A DNA stretch of 64,000 bases. It comes from Streptomyces sp. RKAG293 (GTDB lineage: Bacteria; Actinomycetota; Actinomycetes; Streptomycetales; Streptomycetaceae). The DNA is taken from NCBI RefSeq assembly GCF_023701745.1, contig NZ_JAJOZB010000001.1, positions 8,355,001 to 8,419,000 on the forward strand. Reading direction: 5' to 3'. Positions within the stretch are counted from its first letter, which is position 1. Every line of letters begins with the position of its first letter. Below the pieces are notes generated by a model, which saw nothing but the letters and a program-made list of their open reading frames with translations, ran no database searches and was not told the origin of the DNA. The position numbers were made by a program, and so were the translations under genes. Shown piece after piece: positions 16,329-24,392 of the stretch.

Positions 16329-16997
16329 TTGAGCATCACCACCGACACCACCCGGCCACCGGCCACGCTGACGATCACCGCCTGGCGCGACCACGATCCG
16401 GCCGCCTGCGAGCTGCCCGGCATGCTGCTGGGCCAGCTGGAGGTGCAGGGCGGCGGATCGGCGGCGGTCCGGCAGCTGTGGGACCAGGGCGCGCGCCGGG
16501 TCGAACTGCCGGGCGTCGTCGATCTGACCGACCCCGCCGCGGCCGTGGACACCGTCCGCACGCTGTGCCTGATCCGCGATCTGACCGCCCGCGCCGTCTA
16601 CGTCGACTGGCGGCTGCGGACCGGCCCGGATCCGGAGGCCTGGCTGCCGCTCAACCATCTGCACCCGCCCCTGGAGGTGGAGGGTCCGCCGGACCCGGAG
16701 GAGGTGGTGCGCCAATGGCGCGACGGGCACTACCTGTGCAAGTGCATCTGGCGCAACGGTCCCGGCTTCGTGCAGATCCGCGACCGGCGCTGGGGCGAAC
16801 TGCACCGCTTCACCGCGGAGGAGCCGCACTACCACCGGGCCATCACCCTGCTGGAGCACGGCGCACCGGCCGCGGAGCTCCCCGCGGAGGTACTGGCCGA
16901 CTTCCGCGAGGAGCGGCTCATCGGTGAGGTCGGCGAGCTGGCGTGGTGGCTGCCGTACCGGATCCAGCGCTGGATCCACACGGCGATGGTGGTGTGA
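16329..16997 (+). CDS. DUF5825-like partner protein of the RiPP maturase
   Basis: A 222-residue soluble protein starting at TTG 16329, supported by GAAGGAG six bases upstream. It resembles, from memory, the DUF5825 proteins that sit beside this class of radical SAM maturase. The N-terminal half (LWDQGARRVELPGVVDLTDPAAAV) has an alternating alpha/beta look. The C-terminal half contains CKCIWRNGPGFVQIRDRRWG and a Trp-rich WWLPYRIQRWIH end. A GHYLCKC pair of cysteines is conspicuous but no complete metal site is visible. It lies 85 bases after the maturase and is the last gene of the operon. Its role is unknown; precursor recognition or delivery is a guess. Confidence 0.75.
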   Translation: MSITTDTTRPPATLTITAWRDHDPAACELPGMLLGQLEVQGGGSAAVRQLWDQGARRVELPGVVDLTDPAAAVDTVRTLCLIRDLTARAVYVDWRLRTGPDPEAWLPLNHLHPPLEVEGPPDPEEVVRQWRDGHYLCKCIWRNGPGFVQIRDRRWGELHRFTAEEPHYHRAITLLEHGAPAAELPAEVLADFREERLIGEVGELAWWLPYRIQRWIHTAMVV

Positions 16998-17042
16998 GCA
17001 CAGCTCTCCTCAAGCTGGTGTCGTGGCGGCCTCTCTGCGGGC

Positions 17043-17078
17043 GATCGATCGTAACGATCGGAAAGCGATCGATATGAT
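17043..17078 (+). promoter_or_regulatory. CGATCGAT operator boxes and -10 before the LacI-type regulator gene
   Basis: Three GATCG-type boxes (17043-17050, 17055-17060 and 17066-17073) directly precede a TATGAT -10-like hexamer (17073-17078). The same CGATCGAT word recurs at the promoter of the ABC genes downstream. This suggests binding by the regulator encoded at 17156, which would then repress itself. Confidence 0.55.
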
Positions 17079-17155
17079 AGAGGCGTAGAGTGCGGTCAGT
17101 GTCGTGAGCGGATCGCACACGGCCGGCCATTGCTGCCGCGACCAGGGGGAATCCA

Positions 17156-18292
17156 ATGCGGATGCACGTCGACCAGCGTCATGAACTGGTGCTGAAGCTC
17201 GTCCGCGAACGAGGCAGTATCCGGGTCGCCGACCTGGCCGCCGAGCTGGGGGTCTCCGCCGTCACCCTGCGCCGGGACGTGGAGACGCTGGCCGCGCAGG
17301 GGCGGGTGCGCAGGCTGCACGGCTCGGTCGTCCGGCCGCAGGATCCGCAGGCCGCGGACCGGGCCGCGCCGAGTGCTCCCGCCGGCCCGGCCGGCGGCGG
17401 CCAGGGGCCCGTGATCGGCATGGTCGTGCCCACCACCGACTACTACTTCGCGGCCGTCGTCGCCGGCGCCCGTGAGGCCGCCGCCACCCGTGGCGCGCGC
17501 CTGGTCATCGGCCTGTCGCAGTACCTGCCGCACGAGGACCGGGCGCAGGCCGCGCGGCTGCTGTCGACCGGTGCCGACGGACTGCTGCTCACCCCGAGCT
17601 GGGGACACGGCGTGCCGGAGCCCGGCCAGGAGGAGTGGATCGCGCAGCAGGGCGTTCCCGCCGTGCTGGTGGAGCGCTGGGCGCCGCTGGGCAGCCCGGC
17701 GGCGGCGCTGGACCGGGTGCGTACCGACCACGCGCACGGTGCCGCGCTCGCCGTGCGCCATCTGGCCTCGCTCGGGCACCGCACGGTCGCGCTGGCCGCC
17801 CAGGAGAGCCCGACCGCCGTGCAGTTGGCCATCGGGCACGCGGCGGCCGTCGAGGCGCTGGGCCTCGAACCGGCCCCCCGGTCGCCGCTGGAACTGGAGC
17901 CGTCGCGGGACGAGTCGGACCGGTTCGACCGGACGCTGGAGTACCTGTGCGACGCGGTCGGCAAGCACGGGGTGACGGCGGCGCTGGTGCACAGCGACGC
18001 GGACGCCATCGTGCTCATCCCACGGCTGCAGGCGCGCGGTGTGCGGGTGCCCGAGGACCTGGCCCTGATCGCGTACGACGACGAGGTCGCCGGTCTCGCG
18101 GACCTGCCGCTGACCGCGGTCGCCCCGCCGAAGCGCGTGGTCGGGGCGCTCGCCGCCGACCTGCTGCTGGACCGGCTCGCGGAGCACTCCCAGGGGTCCC
18201 CGGCGCAGCCGCGCCGGCATGTGGAGCTGCTGCCGGAGCTGCGGGTACGGCAGTCCTGCGGTGCGGCGGCCGGTAGTACGGTGAGCGAGTGA
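17156..18292 (+). CDS. DeoR-type HTH plus LacI-type sugar-binding regulator
   Basis: 378 residues. The first 60 carry a DeoR-style helix-turn-helix: RHELVLKLVRERGSIRVADL, then a recognition helix with SAVTLRRDVETL and VRRLHGS. From about residue 83 the protein has a LacI/periplasmic-binding fold (PVIGMVVPTTDYYFAAVVAGAREA, ADGLLLTPSWG, VTAALVHSDADAIVLIPRL, LALIAYDDEVA). The hybrid is common in streptomycetes next to ABC sugar importers. It should sense an imported ligand and release its operators; matching CGATCGAT boxes occur before its own gene and before the importer genes at 18422. Confidence 0.88.
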   Translation: MRMHVDQRHELVLKLVRERGSIRVADLAAELGVSAVTLRRDVETLAAQGRVRRLHGSVVRPQDPQAADRAAPSAPAGPAGGGQGPVIGMVVPTTDYYFAAVVAGAREAAATRGARLVIGLSQYLPHEDRAQAARLLSTGADGLLLTPSWGHGVPEPGQEEWIAQQGVPAVLVERWAPLGSPAAALDRVRTDHAHGAALAVRHLASLGHRTVALAAQESPTAVQLAIGHAAAVEALGLEPAPRSPLELEPSRDESDRFDRTLEYLCDAVGKHGVTAALVHSDADAIVLIPRLQARGVRVPEDLALIAYDDEVAGLADLPLTAVAPPKRVVGALAADLLLDRLAEHSQGSPAQPRRHVELLPELRVRQSCGAAAGSTVSE

Positions 18293-18304
18293 TCGCAGTT
18301 ATCT

Positions 18305-18374
18305 GATCGATATCCGCTCTAGACGATCGAATCACTCATTCGCTCTTGACGGCGATCGATGTTGCGCAAATGAT
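18305..18374 (+). promoter_or_regulatory. ABC-importer promoter with CGATCGAT operators
   Basis: Boxes GATCGAT (18305-18311), CGATCGAA (18324-18331) and CGATCGAT (18353-18360) surround a TTGACG -35-like hexamer (18346-18351). A plausible -10, AATGAT, follows after 17 bases. The last box lies in the -35/-10 spacer, where a bound repressor would block RNA polymerase. Confidence 0.55.
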
Positions 18375-18421
18375 GGCCTGCATTCACCTCATCTGTCGGG
18401 GTCACCGTAGGAGCACGCGCA

Positions 18422-19750
18422 ATGAAGCCCAACTCCCAGCCCACCTCCCGTACGACCCGTCTCGCGCTCGCGGCCGCTGTGGCCTCCCTCGCGCTGGCCA
18501 CCACCGCCTGCGGCGGGGACAAGGCCGCGGCCGGCGGCGCCGCGCCGGACGCCAAGCCGGTCACCCTGACGTACTGGGGGTGGGCCAAGGGCGCCCAGGC
18601 GACCGTCGACGCGTTCAACAAGACCCACAAGAACATCCAGGTCAAGTACTCGGAGATCGCCGGGGGTCCGGACGGATACTCCAAGATCACCAACGCGGTC
18701 AAGGCCGGCAACGCCCCCGACGTGGCGGGGATCGAGTACACCCAGCTTCCGGAGTTCGCCAGCCAGGGACTGCTCGAGGACCTGACCGAGCAGGCCGGCG
18801 ACACCGTCAAGCAGAAGTTCCCGGCCTCCATCCAGAACCTGGTGACCTTCGGCGGCAAGACCTGGGCCGTGCCCTACGACGTCGCGCCCCAGCTGTACTA
18901 CTACCGCACGGACCTGTTCCAGAAGTACGGCATAGCCGTCCCCAAGACCTGGGCCGAGTTCAAGACCGCCGGCGAGAAGCTCCAGCAGGCCGACAAGAAC
19001 GTGCACATCGCGTCCTGGGCCGACAACGACGCCGTGCTGCTCGCGGCCCTCGCCTGGCAGGGCGGCGGCAAGTGGTTCAGCACCGAGGGCGACGCCTGGA
19101 AGGTCGGCATCGACGACGCCGCATCGCAGAAGGTCGCCGCCTACTGGCAGGGACTCGTCGACAGCGGCGTCGTCAACTCCATCCCGGCCGGCAGCGAGGA
19201 CGAGACCAAGGCCAGGACCTCCGGCACCGTCGCCAGTTTCATCGGCGCCTCCTGGAGCGCGGGCGGCATGACCGTCGCGATGCCCAAGCTGAGCGGCAAG
19301 TGGGGGATCGCCCCGCTGCCCACCTGGGACGGGAAGCCCGCCAGCGGCGGCTACGGCGGCACCACGTACGCCGTGCCGAAGGGCAGCAAGCACGTCAAGG
19401 AGGCGGCCGAGTTCTCCCAGTGGGTCACCACGGACGCGGCCGCCGTCACCGCCCGCCTCAGCTCGCTGACCTCCCCGAGCAGCGCCCTGCCCGCCAACGT
19501 CGAGATGCGTGACGTGGCGGCGAAGGCGTTCAAGGGCGGGGCCTACTACGCGGGCTTCGACGTCTACAGGATCGCCGGCGCGCAGGTCGACACCATCGTC
19601 CCGGGCTGGACGTTCGGCCCCGTGCAGATCGCGACCAACACCGCCATCACCGACGCGGCGGCCAAGGGAAACCTGACCCAGGGGCTGACGGCCGGTCAGG
19701 CGTCCGCAGAGAAGGGCATCAAGGAGCGCGGGCTGAACCTGGTCAAGTGA
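18422..19750 (+). CDS. ABC transporter extracellular solute-binding lipoprotein (sugar type)
   Basis: 442 residues. The N-terminus is a lipoprotein signal: RTTRLALAAAVASLALATTA followed by a lipobox cysteine near residue 30. The mature protein is a family 1 solute-binding protein with the opening VTLTYWGWAKG, a central GGTTYAVPKGSKH segment and a C-terminal helix-rich lobe. It binds the substrate outside the membrane and hands it to the two permeases encoded next. No ATPase gene is present, which is usual for streptomycete sugar importers that share MsiK. Two strong hairpins separate it from the permease genes. Confidence 0.92.
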   Translation: MKPNSQPTSRTTRLALAAAVASLALATTACGGDKAAAGGAAPDAKPVTLTYWGWAKGAQATVDAFNKTHKNIQVKYSEIAGGPDGYSKITNAVKAGNAPDVAGIEYTQLPEFASQGLLEDLTEQAGDTVKQKFPASIQNLVTFGGKTWAVPYDVAPQLYYYRTDLFQKYGIAVPKTWAEFKTAGEKLQQADKNVHIASWADNDAVLLAALAWQGGGKWFSTEGDAWKVGIDDAASQKVAAYWQGLVDSGVVNSIPAGSEDETKARTSGTVASFIGASWSAGGMTVAMPKLSGKWGIAPLPTWDGKPASGGYGGTTYAVPKGSKHVKEAAEFSQWVTTDAAAVTARLSSLTSPSSALPANVEMRDVAAKAFKGGAYYAGFDVYRIAGAQVDTIVPGWTFGPVQIATNTAITDAAAKGNLTQGLTAGQASAEKGIKERGLNLVK

Positions 19751-19755
19751 CCGCC

Positions 19756-19835
19756 GGGCCGGCGGGCACGCCCGCCGGCCCCGTCGTCCGGTCCTCCGAC
19801 CGCCCGCCGGGCACGCGATGACGTGCCCGGCGGGC
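19756..19835 (+). terminator. two tandem hairpins between binding-protein and permease genes
   Basis: The first is a 12-bp stem (GGGCCGGCGGGC and its complement, 19756-19781) and the second a 14-bp stem (GCCCGCCGGGCACG and its complement, 19802-19835). They start right after the binding-protein stop. They probably reduce read-through or stabilise the upstream mRNA, so that more binding protein than permease is made. Confidence 0.6.
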
Positions 19836-19872
19836 CCTCACTCCCCACGACCCCGCTCCCAAGGAGTCCCCC

Positions 19873-20799
19873 GTGGCAGTACCACTCGCCCGGACCCCGC
19901 GCCGCCGCGCCGCCGCCCGGCCGGGCCAGCGCGGCGCCGTGACCGTGCTCCTGGTCCCGTTCTTCGCCCTGTTCGGCCTCGTGATGGTGGCGCCCATCGG
20001 CTACGCGGTGTGGATGAGCCTGTTCCAGGAACGCTCCTCCGGCCTCGGCTTCGGCGGCACCGAACGCGTCTTCTCGGGCCTGGGCAACTACTCCAGAGCC
20101 CTGTCCGACCCGGCGTTCCGTACCTCGTTCGTGCACATCGCCGTCTACTGCGTCGCCTACATCCCGGTGATGATCGGTGGCGCGCTCGTCCTCGCGCTGC
20201 TGCTGGACTCCGCCCTCAGCAGGGCGAAGCGCTTCCTGCAGCTCGCCCTGTTCTTGCCGCACGCGGTGCCCAGCATGATCGCGGCGATCGTCTGGATCTA
20301 CCTCTACACGCCCGGACTCAGCCCGGTCACCGGCTGGATCGAGAGCCTCGGCGGCAACTGGGCCTTCTTCTCCGCCGACCACGCGCTCTCCTCGATGATC
20401 AATATCGCGGTGTGGCAGTGGATCGGCTACAACATGGTGATCTTCTACGCCGCGCTGCAGGCCGTCCCGCGCGAGACGCTGGAGGCGGCGGTCGTCGACG
20501 GGGCGGGCGAACTGCGGATCGCCTGGCAGATCAAGGTGCCGGTGATCCGCTCGTCCGTGGTGCTGACCCTGCTGTTCACCTGTGTCGGCGCGGTCCAGCT
20601 CTTCAACGAGCCCAAGATCCTCTCCAGCCGGGCCTCCTCCCTCGGCTCGACGTGGTCACCGACGATGTACATCTTCAAAGCCGCCTTCGAACGCCATGAC
20701 TACGGTCTGGCCGCCGCGTCCTCGCTGCTGCTGGCCCTGGCCGCCGCCGCGCTCTCCTTCATCGTCACCAGGATCGGAAACCGGGGGAAGACGGCATGA
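19873..20799 (+). CDS. sugar-type ABC transporter permease 1
   Basis: A 308-residue membrane protein with six segments of the MalF/UgpA type. The cytoplasmic coupling loop is AALQAVPRETLEAAVVDGAG, the EAA motif that docks the ATPase. The GTG start has AAGGAG 7 bases upstream. The last bases (ATGA) overlap the second permease gene, so both are translated together. With its partner it forms the membrane pore of the importer. Confidence 0.92.
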   Translation: MAVPLARTPRRRAAARPGQRGAVTVLLVPFFALFGLVMVAPIGYAVWMSLFQERSSGLGFGGTERVFSGLGNYSRALSDPAFRTSFVHIAVYCVAYIPVMIGGALVLALLLDSALSRAKRFLQLALFLPHAVPSMIAAIVWIYLYTPGLSPVTGWIESLGGNWAFFSADHALSSMINIAVWQWIGYNMVIFYAALQAVPRETLEAAVVDGAGELRIAWQIKVPVIRSSVVLTLLFTCVGAVQLFNEPKILSSRASSLGSTWSPTMYIFKAAFERHDYGLAAASSLLLALAAAALSFIVTRIGNRGKTA

Positions 20800-21752
20800 G
20801 CACCCTTGATCTCGACGGCCGCCAGGCCGTCCCCGACACACTTCCGGCACTCGTTCCCGAGACGTCCGAGCCGGATCGCCGCCGCCCGGCCGGACGTTCC
20901 CGGCGCCCGCGGCCCACCGGCGCCCTGCTGTCCCGGGCGGCCGTCAACGGCCTGCTCGCCGTCGCCGCCCTCTACACCCTGATGCCGCTGGCCTGGCTGC
21001 TGATCGCGGCGACCAAGGACCACGGCGATCTGTTCGGCACCGGCGGCTTCACCCTCGGCGCGTTCCACCTCTTCGACAACCTCCGGGCCGTGTTCACCGC
21101 CGACGGCGGCATCTACGGACGCTGGCTGCTCAACAGCCTGCTGTACTCGCTCGTGGGCTCGCTCGTCTCGACCCTCATCTGCGTGGCCGCCGGATACGCC
21201 TTCGACAAGTACCACTTCGCGGGCAAGGACAAGCTCTTCGGTGTCGTCCTCGCCGGCATCCTCGTGCCCGGCACCGTCATCTCGCTGCCCATGTACCTGC
21301 TCGCCTCCGAGGCAGGCCTCGTCAACACCTACTGGGCGGTGCTGATCCCGTCCCTCGTCAACCCGTTCGGGGTCTATCTGGCCCGGGTCTTCTCCGAGGG
21401 CTACATTCCGAACGAGGTGCTGGAAGCGGCCCGGATGGACGGCGCGAGCGAGCTGAAGACGTTCCGTACCGTCTCGCTGCCCATGCTGGCGCCGGGCTTC
21501 ATGACCATCTTCCTGTTCTCGTTCACCGGCAGCTGGAACAGCTTCTACCTGCCGCTGATGATGCTCAACGACCAGAGCCTCTACCCGGTCGGCCTCGGCA
21601 TCTACAACTGGAACACCGTCGTCGTGAACAACCCCGAGTACTACAGCCTGGCGATCACCGGAGCCCTCGTCGCCGTACTGCCCCTGATCGCCGTCTTCAT
21701 CGGCCTGCAGCGCTTCTGGCGCTCCGGCCTCACCGCCGGAGCCGTCAAGTGA
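20796..21752 (+). CDS. sugar-type ABC transporter permease 2
   Basis: 318 residues of the MalG/UgpE type, with a longer hydrophilic N-terminus of about 45 residues rich in Arg and Pro before the first of six membrane segments. The EAA loop reads PNEVLEAARMDGASELKTF. The gene overlaps both the preceding permease gene and the following dehydrogenase gene by four bases. This tight coupling suggests that the dehydrogenase acts on what the transporter brings in. Confidence 0.92.
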   Translation: MSTLDLDGRQAVPDTLPALVPETSEPDRRRPAGRSRRPRPTGALLSRAAVNGLLAVAALYTLMPLAWLLIAATKDHGDLFGTGGFTLGAFHLFDNLRAVFTADGGIYGRWLLNSLLYSLVGSLVSTLICVAAGYAFDKYHFAGKDKLFGVVLAGILVPGTVISLPMYLLASEAGLVNTYWAVLIPSLVNPFGVYLARVFSEGYIPNEVLEAARMDGASELKTFRTVSLPMLAPGFMTIFLFSFTGSWNSFYLPLMMLNDQSLYPVGLGIYNWNTVVVNNPEYYSLAITGALVAVLPLIAVFIGLQRFWRSGLTAGAVK

Positions 21753-22762
21753 ACCGTCCCCGCACCGTCCTGGCCATGAGCGCCGAGACCCGGGACTCCG
21801 TGCTCGACCCGGCCGCCCTGCGCCGCCTCGAACGCACCGCGCTGATCGACACCGGCCTGCTGGCCGTCGACTTCAGCCCCCGTGACGCCCCGCTGACCAC
21901 CGCTCTGCGGGAGGCGGAAGTGCTGTTCACCGGCTGGGGCTGCCCGCCCCTGACACGGCAGGCGCTCGCCGCGATGCCACGGCTGCGCGCCGTGGTGCAC
22001 GCGGCGGGTTCCGTCAAGGGCCATATGACGGAGGCGGCCTGGGAACGCGGCATCACCGTTTCGACGGCCGCGGCCGCCAACGCGCTGCCGGTCGCCGAGT
22101 ACACGCTCGCCGCCGTCCTCTTCGCCAACAAGCGCGTCCTGGCGGGTGCCGAGGCCTACCGGCGTACCCGCGACCGGGTGCGGCTCCTCGAACGCTTCCC
22201 CACGGTCGGCAACTACCGACGCACCATCGGCGTGGTCGGCGCCTCCGCCGTCGGCCGCCGCGTCATCGAACTCCTGCGGCCGTTCGACCTCAGCGTCCTC
22301 GTCCACGACCCATATCTCGCACCATCCGAGGCGGCCCTTCTGGGCGCGACGTCGGTCGAACTCGACGACCTGGTGCGGCGCAGCGACGTGGTCACCATCC
22401 ACGCCCCCGAACTGCCCGAGACCCGAAACCTGTTCGACGCCGCCAGGATCGCCCTGATGCGCGACGGCGCCACGCTCGTCAACACCGCGCGCGGTTCGCT
22501 CGTCGACACCGAGGCGCTCACGGCCGAACTCGTCTCCGGCCGCCTGCACGCGGTCCTGGACATCACCGTCCCCGACGTCCTCCCGGCGGGCTCCCCGCTC
22601 TACGACCTGCCGAACGTTCTGCTGACCCCGCACATGGCGGGCTCGCTGGGCGGCGAGCTGCGGCGGCTCGCCGATACCGCCATCGATGAACTGGAGCGGT
22701 ACGCAGAGGGGTTGCCGTTCGCGCACCCGGTGCATGCCGCCGCACTCGTGCACTCCGCCTGA
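21749..22762 (+). CDS. D-2-hydroxyacid dehydrogenase (NAD-binding)
   Basis: 337 residues of the D-isomer specific 2-hydroxyacid dehydrogenase family. The NAD-binding domain has GVVGASAVGRRVIELL, an acidic VHDP after the second strand, TIHAPELPETRNL, and VNTARGSLVDTEAL carrying the substrate-binding Arg. LTPHMAGS carries the catalytic His. It reduces or oxidises a 2-keto/2-hydroxy acid, whose identity is not visible. The GTG start overlaps the permease stop (GTGA). Its place inside the importer operon implies a role in catabolism of the imported compound. Confidence 0.88.
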   Translation: MNRPRTVLAMSAETRDSVLDPAALRRLERTALIDTGLLAVDFSPRDAPLTTALREAEVLFTGWGCPPLTRQALAAMPRLRAVVHAAGSVKGHMTEAAWERGITVSTAAAANALPVAEYTLAAVLFANKRVLAGAEAYRRTRDRVRLLERFPTVGNYRRTIGVVGASAVGRRVIELLRPFDLSVLVHDPYLAPSEAALLGATSVELDDLVRRSDVVTIHAPELPETRNLFDAARIALMRDGATLVNTARGSLVDTEALTAELVSGRLHAVLDITVPDVLPAGSPLYDLPNVLLTPHMAGSLGGELRRLADTAIDELERYAEGLPFAHPVHAAALVHSA

Positions 22763-22816
22763 ACCGCCTCGCCCGTCACCACCGTCCGCGTCCGTTCCGC
22801 CCGAGAGGAACCCCCG

Positions 22817-24385
22817 TTGTCCGAGCCGTCCCAGTCCGCATCCACGCCGGAGAAGGCGCGCCGTGTCCTGGTCGTCGGGATCGACGGCGTCCGGCACGAC
22901 GTCCTCCTCGCGCTTCCGACCCCGCACATCGACGCGGTTGCGGCCGCCGGCTTCCTGGCCGCCGTCGAGGTCGCCGACGGCACGCCCACGATGTCCGGGC
23001 CGTGCTGGGCCACCATCACCACCGGGGTCACCGTCGACAAGCACGCGGTCTGGAGCAACGACTTCTCCGGGAACCGGCTCGGGGTCTTTCCCGACTTCGC
23101 CACCCGCCTCGCCCGGCAGGACGGCAGGCGCACGTATGTCGCCGCCGGCTGGGACCCCCTGGTCACCGTGGCGAACGGCGGGCCGCTCTTCGCGCACCCG
23201 TCCCGGCTGAGCTACAGCGCCCCGGCCGCCGACACCCCACAGGCGTGGGAGGACTGCGACGAGCAGATCACCGAGGACGCCGTGCGGGTGCTGGGCACCG
23301 ACGACCCCGAGGCCTCGTTCGTCTACCTCGGCGCCCCGGACGAGACCGCTCACTTGCTCGGCTGCAGGGAGGAGTACGAGCGGTCCGTCGTCCGGGCCGA
23401 CGAGCGGCTGGGCCGCATTCTGGCCGCCGTTCGCAACCGGGCCGGCTACGACGGCGAGGACTGGACGGTGATCGTGGTGACGGACCACGGCCATGTCCGG
23501 GCGGGCGGCCACGGCGGCCGGTCGGGCGCGGAACGCACCGCCTGGGTGGCCTGCTCAGGACCGGACGTCATCGCGGGCCGCACCCCGGACCGGGTACGGC
23601 ACGAGGACGTGGCGGCGCATGTGTACGCGGCCCTGGGCCGGACCGCCGACCGGCACTGGACGCTCGACGGACGACCCTTCACCGCGGCGCCGCAGGCGGT
23701 GCTGTTCGACATGGACGGCACCCTCGTCGACACCGAAACCCTGTGGTGGCAGACGGTCGCGGCGCTCGCCCAGGAGCTCGGCCACCACCTCGGCGACGCG
23801 GACCTGCCGGCCGTCCTGGGCCGGAGCGTCCACGACACCGCCGCCCATCTGCACGAGATCACCGGCAAAGGCGCCGGCACAGGTACCGGCACCGGCACAG
23901 GTAGTGGCACCGGCCGCGAGCCGGGCGGGCTCGCGGCCGAACTCGACCGCCGGTTCCTCGCCGCGGTCCAGGAGCGGACCGTCGCACGGCCCGGCGCCGT
24001 CGAACTCCTCGACCTGCTGGAACGCGAGGGCGTTCCGATCGGGTTGGTGTCGGCGTCGCCGCGAAGTGTCGTGGACGCGGTACTGAAGACCCTGGGCGCG
24101 TACCGCTTCCAGGTCACCGTCGCCGAGGGCGAGACCTCCGCCACGAAGCCCGCCCCCGACCCGTATCTCGCCGCCGCCAGGTCACTCGGCGTGCCGGCCG
24201 CCGGTTGCCTCGCGGTGGAGGACACCCCGGTCGGAGTGGCCTCGGCGGAGGCCGCGGGCTGCGTCGTGCTCGCGGTGCCGTCACTCGCACCCATCCCCGC
24301 GGCGCCCGGCCGGACGGTGCGCGGCAGTCTCGAAGGGATCGACCTCGACTGGCTGAGGAGGCTCGTCGCCGCGGGGAACGCCTGA
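22817..24385 (+). CDS. fused nucleotide pyrophosphatase/phosphodiesterase and HAD phosphatase
   Basis: A 522-residue two-domain protein. Residues 1-290 are an alkaline-phosphatase superfamily domain: VVGIDGVRHDVLL with the first metal aspartate, ADGTPTMSGPCWATI with a possible Thr/Ser nucleophile, GAPDETAH, and VVTDHGHVRAGGHGG. Residues about 293-515 are a HAD phosphatase with VLFDMDGTLVDTETL (the nucleophile Asp), LVSASPRS, KPAPDPYLAAA and VEDTPVGVASA. An insert of seven Gly-Thr/Gly-Ser pairs lies in the HAD cap at about 350-366. The TTG start has GAGAGGAA upstream. The likely use is step-wise release of phosphate from an imported phosphodiester or phosphosugar. Confidence 0.85.
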   Translation: MSEPSQSASTPEKARRVLVVGIDGVRHDVLLALPTPHIDAVAAAGFLAAVEVADGTPTMSGPCWATITTGVTVDKHAVWSNDFSGNRLGVFPDFATRLARQDGRRTYVAAGWDPLVTVANGGPLFAHPSRLSYSAPAADTPQAWEDCDEQITEDAVRVLGTDDPEASFVYLGAPDETAHLLGCREEYERSVVRADERLGRILAAVRNRAGYDGEDWTVIVVTDHGHVRAGGHGGRSGAERTAWVACSGPDVIAGRTPDRVRHEDVAAHVYAALGRTADRHWTLDGRPFTAAPQAVLFDMDGTLVDTETLWWQTVAALAQELGHHLGDADLPAVLGRSVHDTAAHLHEITGKGAGTGTGTGTGSGTGREPGGLAAELDRRFLAAVQERTVARPGAVELLDLLEREGVPIGLVSASPRSVVDAVLKTLGAYRFQVTVAEGETSATKPAPDPYLAAARSLGVPAAGCLAVEDTPVGVASAEAAGCVVLAVPSLAPIPAAPGRTVRGSLEGIDLDWLRRLVAAGNA

Positions 24386-24392
24386 GGACCCC

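Noticed and set aside
13901..16561. 886-aa frame antisense to the radical SAM gene
   Set aside because: Repetitive His/Val/Gly/Asp composition, no start signal, overlaps a clearly recognised enzyme.
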